Numbered from the stretch's first letter, positions 1-10,933 are shown. The stretch is 64,000 bases of DNA from Gonapodya prolifera JEL478 (GCA_001574975.1 KQ965850.1:62001-126000); one strand, 5' to 3'. The notes: generated by a model not told the origin, from the sequence alone. Numbers and translations: made by a program.

Positions 1-66
1 AACACAGAGCAGCGGGAGTAGGAGGATGTAGAAGATAAAAGCACTCTCCGAATGGCCGGAAGTGCG

Positions 67-476
67 TTAGGTAATGGAGACGCAAGGAGGAACGTCACGG
101 ATTCGGGATTCGGGTGACTTGATTCGAACCAACAGCACTATTCTGTGTTCTTTTTCGGCGCAAACTTGGAACGAATATTCACATCCACTCACAAGAGCTT
201 CCCTGTCTGCTCCTGCTGCTCTCGCGACTCCAATTCCACCTCGACATATTCAACCTCTCGCACGCTGATGGCGCCCGCGTCGAGCAGCCCGGGAACGCCT
301 CCAGCGAGATTCCATGCTATTGATGCCGATGCTCCCGCGTCGAGGTAGACGATCGCTCCGTTTACAGCTTTGATCCAGTCGGCACCTTTGTTGGCGAAAA
401 TACGGTCTGTTGCCGTAGTGAGCAGGGATGTAGGCGATTGTGGTGATGACGAGAGTGGACTGTGTGTCGTAGGCAT
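67..476 (-). CDS. C-terminal piece of an unrecognised gene, cut by uncertain upstream exons
   Basis: Two minus-strand exons join cleanly: 193-476 and 67-142, with a 50-nt GTGAGT...CAG intron (143-192) that removes an in-frame stop and leads to TAA at 67-69. The joined reading frame ends in a hydrophobic then charged tail. The only family hint is VYLDAG followed by an Ala/Trp-rich stretch, which resembles the YLDAG...W motif of glycoside hydrolase family 6 cellobiohydrolases. The rest does not match well, and the part upstream of 476 has stops in all frames. It may be a decayed gene or a real gene whose 5' exons I cannot place. Function is unassigned. Confidence 0.3.
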
Positions 477-649
477 GTTATTGCGGTACGGATGCCAGAT
501 TTCCGGTTCACGAACTCTGGATGGCTATGAGCACGGCATTCACTTCTCTGCAGTATGTACCTGCCCATTGCTGAGACAAATTCTGAGATAAAGCATCAAT
601 TATTAACGAGAAGCAGTGGCAACTGCAAAGTGAATATGTAAAGTGAGTA

Positions 650-1480
650 ATATGTAACTGGATTTTAAAGTTTCGCTGCAAGCATCAACATAACAGTGCA
701 AGGATCTTTCATATCTTTGTCGAAGTGCATAAACACCTCGCGTTCTTCGAAGCACAACCTGCGGTAGAAAGACAAGTTCTTCGCACTACTACTTGTCAGG
801 AAGCACGGCAGTCCATCTTTGTCCGCCCGATCCAACAGGTCCGCGAGCACCTTCTTCCCCACACCAGCTCCCTGGTGTCCCGCTTTTGTTCCGATAGTGT
901 GGACAAAGTAGAGCTTGTCCTTGCTCTTTCCAAGGTGTTTGCTCAGCGCCTTGTCAGTCAATCTTCCAGTCTCGATGAGGGCTCGCTCAACAACAACTGG
1001 ATCTCGAAATAGAGACTGAACGATGAATCCCAGAAACCCAAGAGCTGCTCCAGTAAAAGGTGGTACTTCTGCGTGGTACCCGGTGGAAAGGAAATAATTG
1101 CGGCGACCACTTCTACTGAAGAAGCATCCCAAAGGGACATCGGGAGGTTGGTTGACCATGGCGCATACGGAGCGCGGGATGGATTGTGTGTAGAGGATCC
1201 AGGTACGGTAGTATTCGTCGACAAGTTTGGGGCTTGGTAGGGCCCCACCGTGGATCCATTTGAGAAAGGGATCTGGGGACAGGGGAAGGCACATGCTCAG
1301 TGAGTTAGACAGGGTACACGGACGGGATGCACTTGTCCAACTCACCTTCTTAAAACGTAAGTCGGAAGCACTCCACGGCGCTCTCTACGAGAGCTTGGTG
1401 CAGCTTGGGATCCTTGTCGTGATACGAGTGCACATCGACAAAGGTTTCACGAGGGGCGATTCCGTCATTTAGGTGGAGAG
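650..1480 (-). repeat. Left arm of a gene-sized inverted duplication
   Basis: This arm matches 6603-7430 in opposite orientation, covering the whole GNAT gene, its single intron and a little flank on each side (for example ACTCTC upstream of the ATG and AATCCAG-TAC just after the stop). The arms are about 5.1 kb apart and enclose the redox fusion gene. Confidence 0.8.
665..1468 (-). pseudogene. Decayed GNAT acetyltransferase, inverted copy of the gene at 6615-7419
   Basis: This is the minus-strand twin of the intact gene at 6615-7419, alike in exon, intron and flanks. The first exon (ATG at 1466-1468) has lost one G after the fourth codon relative to the twin and carries an in-frame TAA just before the splice donor (twin reads Asn-Asp there). 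In exon 2 an extra G and a missing G about 50 nt apart change a short block between DVPL and GYHAEVPP. After that the frame is open to the stop at 665-667 and keeps the acetyl-CoA region. It could at best make a truncated protein from an internal start. The damage is seen directly; loss of function is inferred. Confidence 0.8.
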
Positions 1481-1628
1481 TTTGCGTAGTGTGAGACGAA
1501 CGAAGAAGACGAAGAATAGACAGTCCCTGAGGGCATGGCGGTTGTTAAAAAGGTTCGTCGAGATCACAAATGTCCGATCGGCACCGGATGAACTGCGGCA
1601 AATTAGGTCAGACCTTGAGCACACCCCG

Positions 1629-4600
1629 ATGCGACTGGCACGCCGACTGGCCGGATCGCATGTCTCGCCCGCTGTGGCTGTGTGGGCGATCGCAATCGCT
1701 GCGCTTCTTTGGGTGCCCGCATTCGTCGCAGGACTCAACGACACCGCACTGCAGTCCGCATGTGGACTCACTTCTCAGGACTTTGAAGATCTGCGCATCA
1801 TCGTCGATGGCCTGGTCCAGGGCGGGTTGGGACCCAAGCTGCTCCGTCTTGCGCATGCGGATGCCATTTCATACAGCATCCGGAGCGGGCGGACGGGAGG
1901 AATGAGAGGGACGCTGAAGCTGTATAGTAACTCTTCGCTTCCTCCTGGGTTATCTGCAATCATGCCCTTCTTGGAGGATTACAAGATCCTCCATCCCAAA
2001 GCGAGCTGTGAGTGACTGTCGACTGACACGAAAGCCTGTCTTGAACTTCACCTTCACCGTGGAACGGAACTATCCCCCCCCCCCTGCAGACGCCGACATT
2101 TGGGCGTACGCAGCGTCTGTGGCGATATCGGAAAGCCGGGGGCCGGCTGTACCCTATCGCTGTGGGAGAAAGGATCTCAATGCCACACAGTTCACTCCAG
2201 CCCCGTCGTTGCAGCCTCAAGGAACCTGGAACGCGAGTCAAATTCGAGCGCGGTATTCCGACATGGGGTTGACGGACAACGAAACGATGGCGATTTTCGC
2301 AATGCGCGGAATGGGGTGAGAGTGAACTCCACCAGACCGCAGACGATTGTCAAATCTTGACGACACATGATGACTGTCCCCACTAGACGAATGCACCCTG
2401 ACGTTTCGGGATACGATGGGAGAACAACTCCATTCTCGCTCTTCATCACCAACGCGTACTTTATTCAGCTCACAAGAATGACTACATTTGTTTACTCCTC
2501 TAGCGCCAAGCAATGGGTAAACTCGGCATCAAAAACGGCCATGATGCCGTCGGATATGTCTTTGATGAACGATACGTCATTCCAGGGTGCGGTTCAACGG
2601 TGAGCCTGAGTCTGAGCCTGGAACGTTTTTGTCAAAGGGTCTCGCTTCACCAAACTCGAAATACCAACACAACAGTTACGCCGCAAACGCAACTCTCATG
2701 TTCACCGATTTCGTCCCCGCCTTTGTGAAGTTGTTGGAGCTCGGAACGACGTCATTCTATTCCGAGTACATCCCCACAACGTCCTCCAACAATAGCGCAG
2801 GAGCGAGCACAAGCACAGCTTCCCTTACCGATGGGTCGACCACGTTCCGCAGCCTTCGATACACCGGACCTCGCACCGTCCAACTCTCATGGCGGATTCG
2901 CGACCCCTACATCGACTTTCAGGTCTCGTGCACGTGTCTCGGATGGTTCGCGATCGGGTTCGGCTTGAACATGGCAGACAGTGAGAACCATGTCGCTCTT
3001 GTCGCTCTGGGATAATCCCATGACTCACAAATTCATTGAGCAGTGGATGCCATCATCATGGAGAATGGTGCCAACGCGTCAGACAGGTACGCCTCGGCCT
3101 ACACGCTTCCCTACACCGACATAGCCCGGGGGGGCACAGACGATGTTTTGAACTTCACCGACATCACCGCTACCAGTAACGTGTCGTCGGACGGTATCAC
3201 ATGGACGCGAGTCGTCGCGTTCAGCAGGCTCCTTGTCACGGGTGATCCATACGACAGACCGATCCGACGAGGTAAGGAGCTCCTACTCTATTGATTTCGT
3301 CCCCGTGCACTCAACTATTAGTCTACGCGCACTGCGCACTCACGAATCATCGCTAGGCGAACAAACCGACCTTGCCGTCGCATTCTCCGACAACCCGACG
3401 CTGCTATGGCACGGCGCCAGCGGATCCGTCCGACTCGGTAGCTTTGACTTATTCGCCACCTCCAACAGGTCAGACTTGATTAACACTTCGAGCACGCCTC
3501 CGGTGCGACCACTGAAATACGTCCACGGAGCGAGTATGGTGTTTAGTTTCGTCCTGTGCTCGTTTGGAGTGCTCGCGGCGCGGTACCAGGGCGGCACTGT
3601 GTCGCGGCGATGGCTCGAGTGGCACCAAACGTACGTGAGCCTCGCATCTGGAATCGAAGCGGGCGACTGTAAGCTGTGGTTGATCGTCAGTAAAATTCTA
3701 ATCCGTATATTCTTCTTCGTCTGCGCAACAGGTTGTCGACTCTGTACTACGGGTCCATGACACTAACATTTATGAGTGCTCTCGGAGGTCAACTCGCAAG
3801 CGGCGCGCTCGTGGAATACAAGGGCGGCTCCTTTGCGGTTGTTTGGCATCCCACTTTGGGTGAGTGAGCTGAGCATGAAGCCGTAAAACTCAGTCACCTA
3901 GAGATCCACTCTTCTCCTTCAAGGTATTACCGCGTATGGAATATGCGCCTTGACAGTGTTTCTGGGATATATGTCTGCGTCGTACTTTCAACTGCCCTTC
4001 TTGCGCGAATTCTTCATCCGCAACCAACTCAACGTCCGAAGAACGCACTCGGTCTTGGGCTACGTGGTGTACTTTTTCTCCATGGTGGTAGCCACGTGGG
4101 GCAGCTACGACTTGTTCTTGGGTGACCCCATGGCGACGACCTTATTCGCAGCAGTCATTGTCGCTGTTCCAGCGACACTGGTGGTTCTGGGAGAAAAGGA
4201 TAAGAGAAAGGTCTACAAGGAGGTCCAGAGGAGAAAGTCCTCTGTTGTCATGGAGAGTAAAGAGGGAATTGCAAAGGAAGCCTTGTATGGAACGTTCAAG
4301 AGACAATTGCCCAAGATGACTTGGGAAGAGTGAGTGTCGTTGTTTTCTCTTAGCGCACGTTTTATTTTGTAACATCGGAAACTTTGAAGCATCGAAGAAG
4401 CTGTCCTTGAAGGTGAACAATTGATTGTGATTGACAATGTCATTTACCACGTCGAAGACTTCATGCAAGGTACGTTAAGCTGTGTTACAGTGTCATTGTT
4501 GTATAAAACATGTTTCCTTGTGGTCGGCGACAGTCCATCCTGGTGGTACTCGCGGCCTGAAATCCTTCATTGGGCAAGATGCGACAGCAGTGTTTGGGGG

Positions 4601-5872
4601 GCTCGAGGCGTTCCCTTCCAAACAAGTTGAAGCCGGGCAAAGCGACTTGAACCTGCCGTCCATAATACACGCTCACTCTCGCGTCGCGCGCTATCAGCTT
4701 CAGAGTATGGAGTATGGGCGATTGGTGGAGAGGCGAAGCAGGTCCAACTCGGTTGCCTCTGGTGACCTCCTGCGCCGTCCTAGCAACATTAGGATACGGA
4801 ATGCGAGCATTGGACCTGATAGACCAAGCACTCTGGAGCGAAGCAGTGGCAAGTCCAGACCCATGAGTCTTACCCCTGACGTCAAGATTTTCGCATCATC
4901 GCAGCTGTACGAGGCAGATCACCCTCCTGGGAAGACCGACCTCGCTCCAGTTCTCGAAGCCAAGTCTAATGAAAAACCCTCATTACCTTTACCGACCACA
5001 TTGATCTCAGAGGATGGTTTCCCTGTGTGTGAGGTATCGGCCAAGACTGTCTGCAACTCTCCCTTATCGGATCGACCAATCATGCACATAACTATGATGC
5101 TTTTGTCGAATGAATCAATGTGCTTCCGTCCAGGGAGCTATGTCATGCTACAAATGAAGGATCCTCAGACTGGCAAGCTCGCTAGGCGACCGTACACACC
5201 CATAGTGATCCGTGCTGACGCTACCATCCATCTGGAATTTCTCATCCGAGTGCATGCTCGCGGGTACTTTAGCAAGCTGCTCCAGAAATCAATGAACGTC
5301 GGGGACTGGGTCTCGGTCAAGCCTGTTGCTCCAACTGTGGACGAGCGCCGAACAGCTCTCGTGTGGAACCCTCGACATCCAGCGGGTCTCTACAAGTCCA
5401 TTGTAGTACTCACAAAAGCGACTGCGTTGACATCGCTACTGCAGCTTGTCAGATACTATCTTGCTTTCGCCAAGGACCAGTCATACAAGATAGTCGCGTT
5501 GAATTGTCAGTCAACCGAATTGGACATTTTCTTTGAGGATATTTTGAAGGGGGCGGTTGCCGAGTCGGCGGGGAATTTTCACCTCATCAACTGGCTTCAG
5601 TCTGCCCCATCAAGTTCGGCTTCGGAATCGCAACTGCGTGATCGCGGTTGGAGCTGGGGTACAGTCTCTGAGGGTCTCATTTCATCGCTTATACGGGCTG
5701 CTGGTGGAGCACCAGATATTTTCTATGTGACCGGGTGAGCTCTAACAAGGCTAATGTTATCAGTCGCTGTTTTTCAAGCGCCCTTCACGCCATTAGGTCC
5801 CCAGAGTATGTCGGTACCGTTAGGGGCTTTCTCACAAAACTGCACGTCGACGAGAACAAGATCATATATTAG
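1629..5872 (+). CDS. Secreted/membrane redox fusion: peroxidase-like, DOMON, cytochrome b561, cytochrome b5, FNR
   Basis: Eleven exons join in phase: 1629-2007, 2090-2315, 2387-2599, 2676-2980, 3044-3271, 3357-3630, 3732-3859, 3924-4329, 4390-4469, 4534-5734, 5797-5872, giving 1171 residues. Order: signal peptide or anchor (about 1-35); plant/fungal haem peroxidase fold (about 40-295, SYADIWAYAASVAI and a KLLELG end); DOMON (about 340-490); b561 with four membrane-side His (YVHGAS, EWHQ, VWHPTLG, RRTHSVLG; about 505-680); cytochrome b5 with HPGG and HSRVA (about 720-800); ferredoxin-NADP reductase-like part with RRPYTP (about 900-1171). The b5 and FNR parts would be cytosolic and could pass electrons across the membrane to the DOMON side. 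Both peroxidase haem histidines are replaced (RLAHADA for RLAWHDA; FAMRGMG for SGAHTLG). The usual Gly-rich NAD(P)H loop and CGPP are altered. Role is inferred: transmembrane electron export. Confidence 0.88.
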
Positions 5873-6614
5873 TCTCTCTTCTCGTTATATTAGAATGCAC
5901 CGTACTCTTATTCTGCTGTAGTTTATTGGATACAATGCGCAGCTTCAGTGCATACACATTTGAAAACGCCCACAGCGTAAGCCGCGTCCATTGAGGTGGC
6001 ACGTATCATTTCTTGCGAGAACACAACGTTGAGCACCTCTGCCACGATCTTATACACGCGCGCTGATCGTCAGCATATTTACAGATACTGAGGTGCAGAG
6101 CACAGAAGATGAAACGACAAGGCAATTAAAAGACACAAGCATCTTGTTTAACCCGAGGGGAGTCGCTCCCCATGCGTACGGGCAGATAGAACTGAACATG
6201 TGTACAAGAATCCAATGCAAGAGCTCACGCCGTTCCGCGCCTCACCTGAACATGGTAATCACTGCTGAATACCCAAGGCTTCTACTCTGGCCAAACATAA
6301 TGTCACCCAACCCTGTGCCACAACTCCGCCACCTCTCAACCCACACCCATGTGAATGGCAAGTTCACATGCTAGACGTGACACATCTACAGTTTCAGGCA
6401 AAATTGTCTCACGTTCTCGGCACAGAAGATGGATGGCATGCTTCAGGCTTTGAATTCTTTCAATGTTGATCCCAATTATATTGATCTTTCCAACCGTCAT
6501 CGGAGAATGCGTCATCAATCCACAATTTGGCCGGGTTACGCCGGGGTTCATCCGGGGTACCTGGGTTTAAAGGAAACGGCGATCAGGGATCAACATCCCC
6601 CACTCTCGAACGTA
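5873..6614. other. Intergenic region
   Basis: There are 742 bases between the redox fusion and the intact GNAT gene. I see no coding exon or RNA gene. The last stretch before 6615 belongs to the inverted duplication. Confidence 0.5.
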
Positions 6615-7430
6615 ATGACAGAATCGGCCCCTCGCTACACATTTGTCGATGTGCACTCCTACCGCAACGAGGATCCTAAGCTGCACCAAGCTCTGGTGGA
6701 GAGCGCCGTGGAGTGCTTCCGACTTGCGTTCAACGACGGTGAGTTGGACAAGTGCATCCCGTCCGTGTACCCTGTCTAACTCACTGAGCATGTGCCTTTC
6801 CCTGTCTCCAGATCCCTTTCTCAAATGGATCCACGGTGGGGCCCTACCAAGCCCCAAACTTGTCGACGAATACTACCGTACCTGGATCCTCTACACACAA
6901 TCCATCCCGCGCTCCGTATGCGCCATGGTCAACCAACCTCCCGATGTCCCCTTGGATGCTTCTTCAGTAGAAGTGGTCGCCGCAATTATTTCCTTTCCAC
7001 CGGGGTATCACGCAGAAGTACCACCTTCTATTGGAGCAGCTTTTGGGTTTCTGGGATTCATCGTTCAGTCTCTATTTCGAGATCCGGTGGTTGTTAAGCG
7101 AGCCCTCATCGAGACTGGAAGATTGACTGACAAGGCGCTGAGCAAAAACCTTGGAAAGAGCAAGGACAAGCTCTACTTTGTCCACTCCATTGGAACAAAG
7201 ACGGGGCACCAGGGAGCTGGTCTGGGGAACAAGGTGCTCGCGGACCTGTTGGATCGGGCGGACAAAGATGGACTGCCGTGCTTCCTGACTAGTAGTAGCG
7301 CGAAGAACTTGTCTTTCTATCGCAGGCTGGGTTTCGAAGAACGGGAGGTAATAATGCATTTCGATAAAGAGAAGACAAAGCCTTACACCGTCATGGTGAG
7401 ACCGGCAACAAAGCCTTGAATCCAGCTACT
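6603..7430 (+). repeat. Right arm of the inverted duplication
   Basis: This arm pairs with 650-1480 in reverse orientation and contains the intact copy of the GNAT gene. Confidence 0.8.
6615..7419 (+). CDS. GNAT-family N-acetyltransferase
   Basis: Two exons, 6615-6738 and 6812-7419, join across a GTGAGT...CAG intron to 243 residues. The C-terminal half has the GNAT core: a beta-strand and acetyl-CoA loop (FVHSIGTKTGHQGAGLG, the Q/R-x-x-G-x-G/A type), then KVLADLLDRADKDGLPCFL, and the closing YRRLGFEERE helix-strand typical of the fold. Family knowledge says it moves an acetyl group from acetyl-CoA to an amine; the substrate cannot be read from sequence. An N-terminal part of about 120 residues resembles fungal acetyltransferases of the GCN5 type that start with a helix-rich segment. 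It is the working member of the inverted pair. Confidence 0.88.
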
Positions 7431-7535
7431 ATTCAATTTGCATTTGTTACCTTTATTTGATGATAATGCCGTTTCAGAGAGTTATAATTCCTCCCAATCA
7501 TCATTTGTAGATTGATGTGTGCGAAATGCTTTTGT

Positions 7536-8456
7536 TTATGCCAGCATATAGTCCGGAATTTTCGGCATGAGCGCGTTATTGAACTTTGAATGCCCTCCCG
7601 GCGGGTAGTCAAGTTTCTTCGCTCCAGCTCCAGAACCTTGCAGTGGGTTGCCAACTTCACCCACAACTTGAGGACCTTCCCCGGCAACAAAGACCGCCCA
7701 GACCCCAAGAGACATTTTCCCCGCTTCCTCCACAATGGCCTCACGGCGAGCCTTGTCCTCGACCGTCAGAACAAGGTTCGGGTGGCCATCGTCATGTTTT
7801 TCTAGTGAGTTTTGACGAGAGTGTGATTGTTTTGCAGGTGCAACGTACGGCTTGACGAACGGTGCGACAAACGGCAAAGGGTATGGAGGTGGTCGAGTGT
7901 CAGTTGTTGGTCGGCGTGAGCGGCGGACGGGAGGTGGAAACGTTCGGGCGTCAGTGGGGTCAAGGGTCCACTTCGACGACGGCGGAGTCGTTGTATCCGT
8001 GTCGATAACCGGTAAACTTGGAGCATCAGGTCGAGGTCCTCGTGATTCCTGCCGGTGGGTGACAACCGTGTTGGGGCGACGATTCAAGTCCGGGGAATAG
8101 CTTCGGCGAGGTGGGGGAGCGTGCTGGTAAGGTCTATCACGCTCATGCCAGGGGCTCCCTCGAACCATGTCTCTGTCTCTATAGTCCTCGCTTCTTCTGT
8201 AGCCGTCCCGTCCGTGATCCTGCGTGCTTCGTCTTGCTTCACCTGCACGTTCCCTGTTCACATCATCCCTCCACCAACCGTCGCGCCTATCATCCTCCCG
8301 CCGTCTCTCCTCCTCTCTCCAATCTCTCCCATGTTGGCCTGGCGGAGCGCCGTGACCCCGAGCTCGAGGATCGGAGTGATGGAGTCGAGGAGGTGGTGGT
8401 GACCGCGAACGATCTTGGCGGTAGTTGGGGGGCGGATTGTACGGTCGCTGGTACAT
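7536..8456 (-). CDS. Arg/Ser/Pro-rich protein, function unknown
   Basis: A single exon of 306 residues with ATG at 8454-8456. The first 120 residues are strongly basic and low in complexity (RDRSRSPPPP, many RR, RD and ER pairs), like splicing- or RNA-associated disordered domains. The middle is Pro/Thr-rich. The last 90 residues look more folded, with a predicted helix (DKARREAIVEEAGKMS) and a Gly/Pro-rich end. No family is recognised. It overlaps no other gene and lies tail-to-tail with the GNAT gene. An RNA-binding or nuclear role is only a guess from composition. Confidence 0.6.
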   Translation of the reverse strand: MYQRPYNPPPNYRQDRSRSPPPPRLHHSDPRARGHGAPPGQHGRDWREEERRREDDRRDGWWRDDVNRERAGEARRSTQDHGRDGYRRSEDYRDRDMVRGSPWHERDRPYQHAPPPRRSYSPDLNRRPNTVVTHRQESRGPRPDAPSLPVIDTDTTTPPSSKWTLDPTDARTFPPPVRRSRRPTTDTRPPPYPLPFVAPFVKPYVAPAKQSHSRQNSLEKHDDGHPNLVLTVEDKARREAIVEEAGKMSLGVWAVFVAGEGPQVVGEVGNPLQGSGAGAKKLDYPPGGHSKFNNALMPKIPDYMLA

Positions 8457-8786
8457 TACGGTAGGTGAAAATGGAAAAAGTAATCAACTCTTGCTCATGG
8501 ACAATCTTGAATCGTTTGGGATTGTGTTGAACGTGACTGGAATTTTTGGTATCATTCATCCGTTTTTATGAAGATGCCATTCCAACTTTCCTCGTCTTCC
8601 TGCTCTTCTCGGCCTTTGGAAATCCACGAAATTTTTGGATTTGGCGGGGAATCGCCGTGATGCCATGCATACCAGGCTGAATCATGTGACAAAAGGAGTG
8701 GACGGAACAAATGGGTCATTTGTACATTTACATTTGGTATTACATTGTACTTTCTTCCTGTACCAGCCTGCCGCTCGGCCTATACT
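8457..8786. other. Intergenic region
   Basis: These 330 bases hold the presumed promoter of the Arg-rich gene and the 3' end of the NodB-family gene. No coding segment is seen. Confidence 0.5.
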
Positions 8787-10933
8787 CTAAGGTGTGTATG
8801 CATCTGCCAAAGTCGAGTTGCCGGTGAGGCACTCGTGGACAGTGACAAAGTTGGTGAATCCTGCGCCCTTCAGGAGATTGATGGACGCCTGCCAGCCACC
8901 GTTAGCTGTGGAGCCTTCATTGTCGCATGGCAAGTCAAAGATCAGCTCATTTCCACACGACAATGGACTTTGTCGAATCACTCACTGACGGTGTCCCGGT
9001 GACGTATGATAAAGCTTGCCCATGCCGGCCTCTGTGTGAGAATTGCTTGGCTCACTGAGTAAGAAGCGCAGGTGCTGTCCGTGCATTCGTTGTCGTAAGA
9101 ATCACTAATTTGCGAAAAATCATGTTCGAAATGAAAGAGAACGAAGCTTTGACTGTGGTGAAAAAGACTTACATGTTCCAATTGACAACGTATGAATATC
9201 CAACTGAGCCGACGCTCGAGATCCAACTGGAGTTGAGCTCCCCAACTGTAATATGCGCGTCACATTTTATCAACGACATGCTGGAATGCTGCCAGTTACG
9301 AAGCAACAGGAAGCTCACATGGTGCCCTGAAATACTTGGGTACAACACCGATCAAGGACTGTGGTAAATTGGGTCGTTCTTGATCAGTCGTCCGGTAACT
9401 CAATTCTCTGGTAACACGAATTACCTTGAATGACTGTTCAGACGTGAGCAGTTGAGTGTTGTCAAAGGTAGTGAAGTCCATGATAGTGGACGCATTCGTG
9501 GAATCATAAAGTCGGCTAGAAGGGTTTCAGTCAAACTTTGATCAGTTGCGTGGACAAATAGTGGATCTTACCTGGCAACTTGGTGTCCTTCGGCCAGCAT
9601 GCGTTGCACTGGTGCATCACGGACATAATGAGAAATGTGTTCGATTGACTTGAAAGATGTACTCACAGGTAGAATTGTAGCTATAAAGATTGTTGGTGTA
9701 GTTGGTAGACTTTTCCCCACCAGAGAAACAATGAGATGTGGGACAAGGAATAATGGATATGGTACTTACCACAAAGAACGTCGCTTTGACTCCCATTGTC
9801 TTCAAGTCGTCAAGCACTTTGCTGGTGAACGACCCTGGACCATCCTCGAATGTCAGAGCCACAGAACCCGCGGTCTTGCAAGCTGGGAGACCCCAGTCTC
9901 CACTCGTATCACCGGACACCGACGCAGATTGGGCAACTCGAAGGGAGGAACGGCTGTAGCATGATCCGTACGTGGACTGGCAGCCAGTGCCACAGCTCGA
10001 CGGGCCTTTTGGGTGGAACTTACTTTGTAAGAGTATTTTCAATCTTTCACGAAGGACGAATAGCTCACCGCGACCACAGCTGATAGGTTTTTTTGGTTGT
10101 CCATGGGTAAGTTGGCCACGTGGTGGAGATGATGTGATGCAAATTTAAGAAATGCAAGTCACACGGGCGACGATAGCACGCACAATCCGTTTGAACCACA
10201 GCAAAGACCGCCTTGTGAGCCATCGTTAGGGCATCGTAGCTCTTTAGGATAAGTGGCTGGGGCTACCATATTCGAGTTTATATGAATCCTTGAGCACAAG
10301 ATTCGAATTTGTTCAATGGATCACGGAACTCACTCCAAGAGGACTGAATTTTTCCACACATTCCATTCGTGGTGACGTCGTTTGATGTCGTCGTGGCGGT
10401 CGGTGATGCCGACGAAGTCGTTGTGGTTGTGACTGCTGTGGCGGTGCTGGGAGCTCCGGTAGTCGTAGCCGACGAGCTAGATGTTGAAGTAGAGACAGAC
10501 CCTCCATTGTTATTGTTAAGTCCCGGATCAGAAGACGGAGAGGTGGAAGATGACCGTGAAGCGAGGGTTGCACCAACGGCAGCTCCCACTGCGGCGAGAA
10601 GGAGAATGAAACCTAAAAATAATGAATTTCGATTGTCACCACCCAATTGATTGTTAGAGTCCGGTCTCTCATAGTGTTCATTGCGAACTCACCAATTGCG
10701 ATCATCAACAAAATGAACTGGGTCTTTGTGAGTCTTCCCCCACAATATTTGCGTCCGTCCTCGGCTCTGCCTTTGCTCAGCGGAACACCTTCTGCTGTTG
10801 TGAGATTACCATTCGATGATCCGAGGACGGCGAGCTCCTGCTGAGAAGGCGTGCGAAGGAGATCTTCGGAGCTTTGATGTCCCCGGAATGCATTGCGGAG
10901 TCCACCGGTGCGGTTAGCTGCTTGTGCGGGCAT
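8787..10933 (-). CDS. Type II membrane protein with CBM18 chitin-binding and NodB (chitin deacetylase-like) domains, probable pseudoenzyme
   Basis: Exons (minus): 10693-10933, 10334-10612, 10184-10262, 10069-10079, 9770-10005, 9572-9648, 9425-9515, 9319-9358, 9173-9245, 9056-9104, 8787-8945; about 444 residues, the last junction least certain. A cytosolic tail of about 75 residues precedes one membrane helix (FILLMIAIGFILLLAAVG), then a Thr/Ser-rich stalk, a CBM18 module (GGLCCGSNGF-CGR-GPSSCGTGCQ) and a NodB domain (SVALTFEDGPG, KATFFV, AEGHQVAS, PKYFRAPFG, VTVHECL). The catalytic motif is TFED rather than TFDD, the zinc motif SHxxxH reads SRLYDS, and the late HD motif is not found. It should therefore bind chitin but not deacetylate it; that is inference. 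An 11-nt micro-exon encodes CGR in the chitin-binding loop. Confidence 0.8.

Noticed and set aside
119-130. A GATTCGAACC string resembling the T-loop of a tRNA on the minus strand
   Set aside because: The flanking bases do not form the T stem, no acceptor stem is found, and the site lies inside a plausible coding exon.
2070-2089. C-run as a frameshift site in the redox fusion
   Set aside because: It lies in the first intron just before the acceptor and does not affect coding.
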